From contig MU634028.1 of assembly GCA_026770595.1 (NCBI GenBank), forward strand, positions 2,360 to 17,123: DNA of 14,764 bases, read 5' to 3'. This document shows positions 9,969-14,764 of the stretch, piece by piece. Each line of letters begins with the position of its first letter. Positions within the stretch are counted from its first letter, which is position 1. Source of the DNA: Ochromonadaceae sp. CCMP2298 (lineage: Eukaryota > Sar > Synurophyceae > Ochromonadales > Ochromonadaceae). The notes beneath the pieces are model-generated. The model was not told the DNA's origin and ran no database searches. It saw nothing but the letters and a program-made list of their open reading frames with translations. The position numbers and the translations under genes were made by a program.

Positions 9969-10332
9969 CTAGAACTTCCTCCTGGCCAGATCGGCCTTGG
10001 CTGCCACAATATCCTAAAGTATAAGTCGTGGGTGGTTGAGGGTGAGAGGGCGGCAAGGGCAAAGACATTCGAGGGGTGAAAAGCGCAGGGAGACTGGGAT
10101 CGCCACTGACCTGCTCGAGCTTCTTGATCTCGTGAGGGTAGTCGTTATAGCTGAGCAGGTCCCAGCCCAGCTTGGCCAGGCAGTAGCAGCCCAGAAGGAT
10201 CAGTAGGTACCAGGGAGACACGTTTGTGTACCAGTTGACCACAGCGGGCAGAGAGCCCTGGGAGAGCTGCAGCGCCACCCACGCGCAGAGGAAGAGCAGC
10301 ACAGCAGACCCATACAGTGTGCGGCGCTTCAT
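9969..10332 (-). CDS. DPM3: Dolichol-phosphate mannosyltransferase subunit 3 (DPM3)
   Basis: Two exons, 10332-10111 and 10013-9969, are joined across a 97-bp GT-AG intron (gtcagt...tttag, phase 0), giving 88 residues against about 90 usual for DPM3. Two membrane segments are visible, about 6-23 and 41-60. They are followed by the family's conserved pattern GCYCLAKLGWDLLSYNDYP (48-66) and a charged helical tail, EIKKLEQ joined to DIVAAKADLARR. In known systems DPM3 sits in the ER membrane and holds the catalytic subunit DPM1 through this tail, so that dolichol-phosphate-mannose can be made for N-glycans, GPI anchors and O-mannosylation. The start at 10330-10332 is chosen because the family begins just before the first membrane helix; the frame is open upstream to 10446 but that part looks like leader. 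The stop codon directly abuts the PIH1-like fragment. The gene is divergent from the B12D-like gene. Confidence 0.88.
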
Positions 10333-10731
10333 GGCTCTTTGCTCGATGCGAAGAGGGATGCAAGAGGATTGGGAAGTGGTCCTTACCCTGCCTCTGCTTC
10401 TTCTGCTAGTGCGATGCCAGGGATGTGCCAGCAGTGCCCAGAGCAAGAGCCATTCCAGAAATCAGGGTGCTCACGTATGATAAAACCAAGGTCACTGGGG
10501 AAAATCCAGTCCCGTTATTTAATGGGTAAAGTACGTACCAGTACGTACTTTGCCCATTAAATAACGGGACTGGATTTTCCCCAGTGACCTTGGTTCTGCT
10601 GAAATCTGCTCGCTCGAGGGAGGAGGCGAGCCAGAGGGATGATGATGCCAGCAGCAGGGATGTGAGCGAGCGATTATCCATCGGTCAAGCGGCACAACCG
10701 CGACAAAATCAACATTCATTGACCCAGAACG
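10333..10731. promoter_or_regulatory. Shared upstream region of the divergent DPM3 and B12D-like genes
   Basis: About 400 bp separate the two start codons, so both promoters and 5' UTRs must lie here unless they overlap the genes. A 112-bp palindrome (10484-10595) occupies the middle. No clear TATA box was seen. Duplicated ACGT cores lie at the palindrome centre (gtacgtac twice), a motif type bound by bZIP factors in many eukaryotes; any regulatory role is inference. Confidence 0.5.
10484..10595. repeat. Nearly perfect 112-bp palindrome, 55-bp arms
   Basis: Left arm 10484-10538 begins aaccaaggtcactgg, and right arm 10541-10595 is its reverse complement. The spacer is two bases (10539-10540). 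There is one mismatch, T10527 opposite G10552, which becomes a G-U wobble in a plus-strand RNA, so such a transcript would fold into an unbroken 55-bp hairpin. The flanks do not continue the palindrome and no target-site duplication was seen. It could be a small hairpin transposon remnant, a small-RNA precursor or a fold-back artefact. Confidence 0.97.
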
Positions 10732-11205
10732 ATGTTTTCCGCCTCCAGATTCGTTGCCAGGAGCGCGGCCAGGTGGGTACTGGAGCTGTGGAAATTGGAT
10801 CCGAACTCTACAAACTCTTGCGATTTTCCCACGCGGGTCCTAACTCGAAATCCTCCTCCACACTCAACAGGGCCACCCGGAGCTTCGCAACAGCAACCCC
10901 GAAAAGCTCTTACAAGGAGAAGACTATGTCCGACGTCTGGTTGTCCGACACCGGGGTAAGAAAACTTTCCTCTACGCTGCCCTGCACTATCTTCGTTTCC
11001 TCGACGCGTTTTTATTCAACAAATCCTGCTCTTTTTCCTTTCCCCCTGCCAGGCCTACCCCGTTATGGGTGTAATTATTGTTGGCATCATCTTCCCCACT
11101 GCGTACGGCATCTGGGTGATGGCTAAGCACCCTGACGCGCGTATCTCCAAGGGATCCCGTAAGAGCACCTTCAGAGGAGAGCTGAAGGGCACCCCCCAAG
11201 AGTAA
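10732..11205 (+). CDS. Small mitochondrial membrane protein, B12D/MLRQ (NDUFA4)-like
   Basis: Three exons, 10732-10772, 10871-10955 and 11053-11205, are separated by GT-AG introns of 98 bp (phase 2) and 97 bp (phase 0), giving 92 residues. The N-terminus (MFSASRFVARSAARATRSFAT) is rich in Arg, Ser and Ala without acids, as expected for a mitochondrial matrix-targeting presequence. One membrane segment lies at about 45-66 (YPVMGVIIVGIIFPTAYGIWVM). It is followed by KHPDARISKGSR, which resembles the NPDVRI-K--R motif after the membrane helix of B12D/MLRQ proteins. That family comprises small inner-membrane proteins linked to respiratory complexes I or IV. The length and layout fit, but the match is short, so another small respiratory-chain subunit is possible. 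The gene is divergent from DPM3. Confidence 0.7.
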
Positions 11206-11409
11206 AGTACATATTGCATATCTTAATTGGCTAGCGATTTGATGAGGGGGTGTAGGCTGCACGGGGTCTGTCTCTGCATACTCACAGGCAGGGCCCTTGG
11301 TAGCTTCGCCCCCAACCCGATGTAAGAAAAAGAGCTCAGCTGGTGAACGGATCCGTCTTGTCTCTTGCTAAGGAGGCTGCCTCGCGCAGTAGTATGCTCG
11401 CCACTGGAG

Positions 11410-11470
11410 GCCGCAGGAGAATCCTACGGCTGAGGGTGCGCGAACCCTGAACAGCTGAAGGCTTGGGCTG
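11410..11470. other. Cluster of three adjacent stem-loops, possible structured RNA
   Basis: Stem 1 pairs 11410-11418 with 11422-11430 (one mismatch, GAA loop). Stem 2 pairs agggt 11433-11437 with accct 11444-11448 (six-base loop). A weaker stem 3 pairs cagc 11452-11455 with gctg 11467-11470. Two strong hairpins within 40 bp of gene-free sequence are suggestive, but GC-rich sequence can do this by chance and no RNA family fits. Confidence 0.3.
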
Positions 11471-11681
11471 CACCGTACCGGCAAAAGTGTAACGTAACGG
11501 TCAGCCGCCACCTCCCATACTCAGTACACTCACTCCCACGACTAAATCGAGGGATGGGAATCAGTCCACACCTGTTCCGGTGCTATTCTTGATATCGCTT
11601 GACCCACGGCAAGAAGGCGAAGCTGTGTCATACATGGGGGGGGTAGACGAAGTGAACCCGCGCACAGCCAATTCTGCCGTG

Positions 11682-11688
11682 TATAAAA
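11682..11688 (+). promoter_or_regulatory. TATA-like box upstream of the DUF1350 gene
   Basis: The sequence tataaaa lies about 270 bp before the DUF1350 start codon, in otherwise mixed-composition sequence. It would imply a 5' UTR of roughly 240 bases or a 5' UTR intron. It rests on the motif alone. Confidence 0.3.
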
Positions 11689-11954
11689 ATCGGGTTTTCC
11701 CCATGATAAAAAAAAATGGGGTTTCTTACCTTTTTCCGGCAGAGGCAATCACCTTCTGTTCGATCTGTGTCGTGTGTGTGCAAGCTGATGGAAATGCCCA
11801 CAACGTCTGCGCGAGCCCAGGTCCTGCAGATCACATCCAGAACAGTGACTTCGCTTGCCGTCGCATACACCCCAGCAGCGAGCAATCTGGGCAGTAGATG
11901 CCCTTCTCTGGGTGACTGGGTAGACACACCTCTCTTCTCTCTCACATCTCTCAC

Positions 11955-13361
11955 ATGATGCCAACACCACTGTGTGTACTGCTACTGGTGCTGCTGGGGC
12001 TAGCCAGCACAGTCCATAGCTTTAGCTTCTCAGCCAGGATCCAGTCCCACGCCCAGTCGCACGATCTGATGCGGCTGAGAGCCTCTCTCCCTGATGGGGA
12101 GCTGAACGAGGTCTGGCTGTCGGAGAAGCTGCCCCAGCTGGAGAAGCGTATGAGCGCCATCAACAGAGCCATGCCACCCCTAGATCCCCCGGGGCCGCCC
12201 GATGTGCAACTGAAGCGGGCGCCGGCAACGGCGACCGTTTCCACAGCGGGCGCAGTCGCCGCCCCCCGTGCAGCCCCCACCCCCCAGAGCGGGAAGCTGC
12301 CCCTGCCCTTCATGCAGGCGGAGCTGGGGGTGGCGGGGCGCTGGCAGGAGCGTCTAGGCAACTACTTCTTGCTGCCCACCTCAGGAGAGAGACCTGTAGG
12401 CGTGGTGCATTTCCTAGGTGGGGCCTTCGTAGGCGCAGCGCCCCACCTCACATACCGGTACCTCCTAGAGTCCCTAGCAGACCGAGGGTATCTGGTGGTG
12501 GCCACGCCTTACCGCCTGGACATGGACTATGTGCGGATTTGCGATGGCGTATTGATGAAATTCGACGCACTGGCGCGCGAACTGGCCGAGGAGTTCGGGC
12601 CCCTGCCGGTCATCGGCATCGGTCACAGCTGCGGCGCGCTGCTGCAGACGCTCATCACGTCTCTATTCCCGGACACGCCGCGCGCTGTGAACGTTTTGAT
12701 CAGCTTCAACAATCGCCCCGCGCAGGAGGCTATCCCCACCTTCTCTGAATTGGTGGTGCCCATCAGCAGGGCAGTTATGGGGGAGGAGCAGCTGGGCGTG
12801 AGGCTGCGCGAGCAGGTCTCAGGCGCGCGCAGCTTCTTCCGCAACGCCCTGAAGGTCTACTCAGACTCGCCCATAGCGCCCACATTCGTGGGGAAGGAGC
12901 TGGTACCGTTACTGGAGCAGGGTTTGGAGGTGGTGGAGCAGGTGCCGGACCTGCTGAGGAGCATCGCACAGGGGCAGGAGGAGTTCGAGCCCTCCCCTGC
13001 TGACACCAAAGAGGTGTGCAGGAGAATGTATAGGGCGAGAAGAACGTTGGTTTTGAAGTTCGAGAGTGACACTTTGGACGAGAGCGAGGAGATCGCGGCC
13101 GTGCTGCGGGAGGCCAACACCATCATGCGCATGAAACGACCCATGGTGGAGATGCAGGTGGAATTGAAGGAGCTAAAGGGATCTCACATTACCCCCCTCA
13201 CGCCCAACCTGCTGCTGGATCTGGCGCGCTTGACCCCTGTGGCCGTGCCGGACCTGCTGAACGTGCAGAAGACAGGCGCGGTGGTGGGTTTAATGCGCAC
13301 GATCGACGACGTAAACGCGGAGATACAGAAGTTCCTGGAGGACAGCATGGTCAACGCATAG
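11955..13361 (+). CDS. DUF1350 alpha/beta-hydrolase-like protein, plastid-targeted
   Basis: This is a complete 468-residue, single-exon gene. Residues 1-22 form a signal peptide (core LCVLLLVLLGLASTV, likely cut after VHS), and Phe23 follows at once. Together with the Ser/Arg/His-rich stretch after it, this is the bipartite presequence used by algae with secondary red-type plastids. A variable Pro/Ala linker spans about 75-115. The hydrolase-like domain begins near 125: HFLGGAF (152-158) at the oxyanion position, nucleophile elbow GHSCG (223-227, Ser225), an Asp-rich strand end FESDTLDES (369-377) and a late His in GSHITPLTP (409-417). These match the DUF1350 family found in cyanobacteria and plastids, whose substrate is not known to me. 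The double Met at the start leaves little doubt about the N-terminus. No intron is needed. Confidence 0.85.
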   Translation: MMPTPLCVLLLVLLGLASTVHSFSFSARIQSHAQSHDLMRLRASLPDGELNEVWLSEKLPQLEKRMSAINRAMPPLDPPGPPDVQLKRAPATATVSTAGAVAAPRAAPTPQSGKLPLPFMQAELGVAGRWQERLGNYFLLPTSGERPVGVVHFLGGAFVGAAPHLTYRYLLESLADRGYLVVATPYRLDMDYVRICDGVLMKFDALARELAEEFGPLPVIGIGHSCGALLQTLITSLFPDTPRAVNVLISFNNRPAQEAIPTFSELVVPISRAVMGEEQLGVRLREQVSGARSFFRNALKVYSDSPIAPTFVGKELVPLLEQGLEVVEQVPDLLRSIAQGQEEFEPSPADTKEVCRRMYRARRTLVLKFESDTLDESEEIAAVLREANTIMRMKRPMVEMQVELKELKGSHITPLTPNLLLDLARLTPVAVPDLLNVQKTGAVVGLMRTIDDVNAEIQKFLEDSMVNA

Positions 13362-13389
13362 CCACATTGGATATACATAGGATGCACTA

Positions 13390-13438
13390 TATACGGTATA
13401 CGGTATACGGTATACGGTATACGGCATACGGCATATGC
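13390..13438. repeat. 7-bp tandem repeat (tatacgg)
   Basis: Five exact copies of tatacgg (13390-13424) are followed by catacgg and a degenerate catatgc. Each unit junction contains the palindrome gtatac. The array starts 28 bases after the DUF1350 stop codon, so it is probably in the 3' UTR. Confidence 0.95.
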
Positions 13439-13590
13439 ACATCGGGCGAATTTGAGTGCACATAGTGGTAAAAAGTGGGTATGTACATAGAGTGATAGTA
13501 CATAGTAAACAGTAGGGTAGTGGTCGTGGCAGCGCATCGCGCAGCGCGGCTTTGGCACATGCCTGTGTCAGCCTTCGCCAGTATTTTTCG

Positions 13591-13596
13591 AATAAA
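13591..13596 (+). terminator. Polyadenylation signal AATAAA
   Basis: A canonical AATAAA lies 229 bases after the DUF1350 stop codon and about 230 bases before the PIH1 start, a suitable place to end the DUF1350 transcript. It rests on the hexamer and position only. Confidence 0.45.
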
Positions 13597-13827
13597 GCAA
13601 GCAATTTCATATCGAGTGGCTTCATTCCTCCCACCAACAACATCGATACATCGCAATAATAATTCGCTTTTTGACAATCGTAGTTCGTTCGTATTATTGA
13701 TGCGATGCAAAAAAAAACGTCTTTTGCGCTCTCACTTCGAAATCAATCTGTCGATGCTCTGACACAATCAGAGGGCCGCGCGTCTCCGTCAGAGCCACTT
13801 GTATCATCTCGACCCCTGCATTGTGCG

Positions 13828-14764
13828 ATGTCTCGGCCCAAGTTGCCCAAGGAGGCGGTGCAGTTCGCCAAGAGTATGGGTCTCTCGCTGGATGGACTGG
13901 AGCCCGAGGCAGAAGACATCTGGCGCATGCTGGACCAGATGAGCTCCGCCAACCCCATGCAGTACGAGGAATTCATCGCGCAGCAATTCGCCAACGCGAA
14001 GAACCAGGAAGAGGGCGTGGACGACGGGCGCAAGTCCTTCAGGCCCACACGTAAGCACTGCTTGTTTACAGCGAGCGTTCAACCTTTCTCATTCCCTCTG
14101 TGCCTCCTACTCCATTCTTCTCCCTCCTGTTTCACCCTCCTGTTGCTCACTCTCAACCTCCTTCTTCTTACCTCAGCCGGCTACTGCGTGGAGACAACCA
14201 CTAAAGGAGGGGACGGTTTGAAGATCCGGGAATTGGGCGGTGGGCGCAAGTTGTACATCAACCTCACCAGCAGCGTGGTCATCGAGGAGCCCACGGACAA
14301 GGACGGCAAGCCCATAAAGGGGGACCGATCTGTAGCCGACGGACTGTCCATCCCCCTCATCGTGGGGGCTGTGCGGGACCTATCCACCAGCGCGGCTGCC
14401 CAGGCGGGTGACGAGGGCTGTCGGGTGGGTTTAGCAGTAGATGTGGTGGTGCATCCGAGGGTTTTGGAGATTTCTTCCCACGAGAAGTACTTCAAAGCCC
14501 AGGTGGTGGACCTGGCCAAAGACTGGGTGCAGCAGGAGACTCACATAGAGTGCGAAGTAAAATGGGACTTCGTGGAGGAGAAGTATGTGGGGGGGAGGGG
14601 GGAGGACCGACAGACGCCTGTGCTTTTCTTCGTGGACAAGGAGGGCAAGCCAGTGGGGGAAGGAGTGGGGACCAGGACCGGGGACGAGAAGAAGGAGCCC
14701 CTTAGCACCTCTAGTTTGCTGGGGCAGATACAGAAGGAGAAGGCGGGGCAGGAGGCGGGCGGGA
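13828..14764 (+). CDS. PIH1-domain protein (PIH1D/Nop17 family), 3' partial
   Basis: Exon 1 is 13828-14050 and exon 2 starts at 14177; the 126-bp intron (gtaagc...cctcag) has a pyrimidine-rich second half and is phase 1. Joining it gives PTPGYCVETTTKGGDGLKI, the start of the PIH1 domain. Further marks are GRKLYINLTSS, a SIPLIVG segment, and DVVVHPRVLE followed by YFKAQVVDLAKDWV, in the family order. A helical N-terminal extension of about 75 residues precedes the domain. PIH1 proteins act with Hsp90 and the R2TP complex in assembling snoRNPs, PIKK kinases or axonemal dyneins; which of these applies cannot be told here. The gene runs off the window in a Lys/Gln/Gly-rich stretch that is also found inverted at 9674-9965. 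The start is the first ATG of the frame, with a plausible context. Confidence 0.85.
   Translation, partial: MSRPKLPKEAVQFAKSMGLSLDGLEPEAEDIWRMLDQMSSANPMQYEEFIAQQFANAKNQEEGVDDGRKSFRPTRKHCLFTASVQPFSFPLCLLLHSSPSCFTLLLLTLNLLLLTSAGYCVETTTKGGDGLKIRELGGGRKLYINLTSSVVIEEPTDKDGKPIKGDRSVADGLSIPLIVGAVRDLSTSAAAQAGDEGCRVGLAVDVVVHPRVLEISSHEKYFKAQVVDLAKDWVQQETHIECEVKWDFVEEKYVGGRGEDRQTPVLFFVDKEGKPVGEGVGTRTGDEKKEPLSTSSLLGQIQKEKAGQEAGG

Larger units (their letters stand above)
11206..11954. other. Intergenic region of about 750 bp; no gene recognised
   Basis: It holds the 3' UTR of the B12D-like gene and the upstream region of the DUF1350 gene. The open frames here are short and lack coding character. A cluster of stem-loops lies at 11410-11470 and a TATA-like box at 11682-11688. 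CCCCAT and ATGGGG flanking an A-run make a small inverted repeat near 11699-11721. No tRNA, snRNA or SRP RNA hallmark was found. Confidence 0.5.
13362..13827. other. Intergenic region between the DUF1350 and PIH1 genes
   Basis: It contains the DUF1350 3' UTR with a 7-bp tandem repeat, a polyadenylation signal, an imperfect inverted repeat (13649-13662 against 13692-13707) and the PIH1 promoter/5' UTR. It is clearly AT-richer than the genes on either side. No further gene was seen. Confidence 0.6.

Noticed and set aside
10333-10446. DPM3 start at the upstream Met near 10446
   Set aside because: The added 38 residues are basic and Ser-rich, unlike DPM3; the family starts directly before the first membrane helix, as the Met at 10332 does.
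10484-10595. Complete transposon or MITE
   Set aside because: No target-site duplication and no known terminal motif was seen, so only the palindrome itself is reported.
10406-10719. Open frames crossing the palindrome
   Set aside because: They owe their length to the inverted repeat itself, have no domain and overlap the 5' regions of two better genes.
11400-11470. TPP or cobalamin riboswitch
   Set aside because: Words such as ctgag, accctgaac, gccactg and aggaga resemble parts of both riboswitches, but the order, spacing and remaining conserved core are missing, and neither neighbour is a thiamine or B12 gene.

Overview
The window looks like nuclear DNA of a GC-rich, photosynthetic eukaryote, most likely an ochrophyte-type alga with a secondary plastid. 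Genes carry short GT-AG introns (97-126 bp in the three small genes) and sit close together on both strands. There are no operons or Shine-Dalgarno sites. The DUF1350 protein starts with a signal peptide whose predicted cleavage site is followed directly by Phe, the pattern of plastid presequences in algae with red-derived secondary plastids. No rRNA, tRNA, CRISPR array or recognisable transposase was seen.

Layout. (1) 1-7858, plus: the 3' part of a very large gene for a helical protein full of Gly-rich, low-complexity inserts, including four exact copies of a 30-bp repeat, ending in three small introns. I do not recognise its family. (2) 8016-9230, minus, convergent with it: a RING / TRAF-type zinc finger / coiled-coil / MORN-repeat protein, probably an E3 ubiquitin ligase. 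(3) 9231-9673: no gene seen. (4) 9674-9965, minus: a broken, inverted copy of a 3' part of the PIH1 gene that runs off the right edge of the window. (5) 9969-10332, minus: DPM3, the small ER-membrane subunit of dolichol-phosphate mannose synthase, two exons. (6) 10333-10731: a divergent intergenic region holding a nearly perfect 112-bp palindrome. (7) 10732-11205, plus: a small mitochondrial one-membrane-segment protein resembling B12D/MLRQ (NDUFA4-like), three exons. (8) 11206-11954: no gene, but a cluster of stem-loops and a TATA-like box. (9) 11955-13361, plus: DUF1350 alpha/beta-hydrolase-like protein, plastid-targeted. (10) 13362-13827: 3' region with a 7-bp tandem repeat and a polyadenylation signal. 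(11) 13828 to the window end, plus: PIH1-domain protein, partial.

The recognised genes are mostly single-copy housekeeping functions in different compartments (ER glycosylation, mitochondrial inner membrane, plastid, cytosolic chaperone/assembly factor) and do not form an obvious pathway. The most unusual features are structural: the inverted PIH1 fragment joined directly to the end of DPM3, the palindrome in the shared DPM3/B12D promoter region, the stop-free intron of 3n length in the large gene, and the repeat expansions inside its coding sequence. Function calls come from motifs read by eye; no database search was possible.
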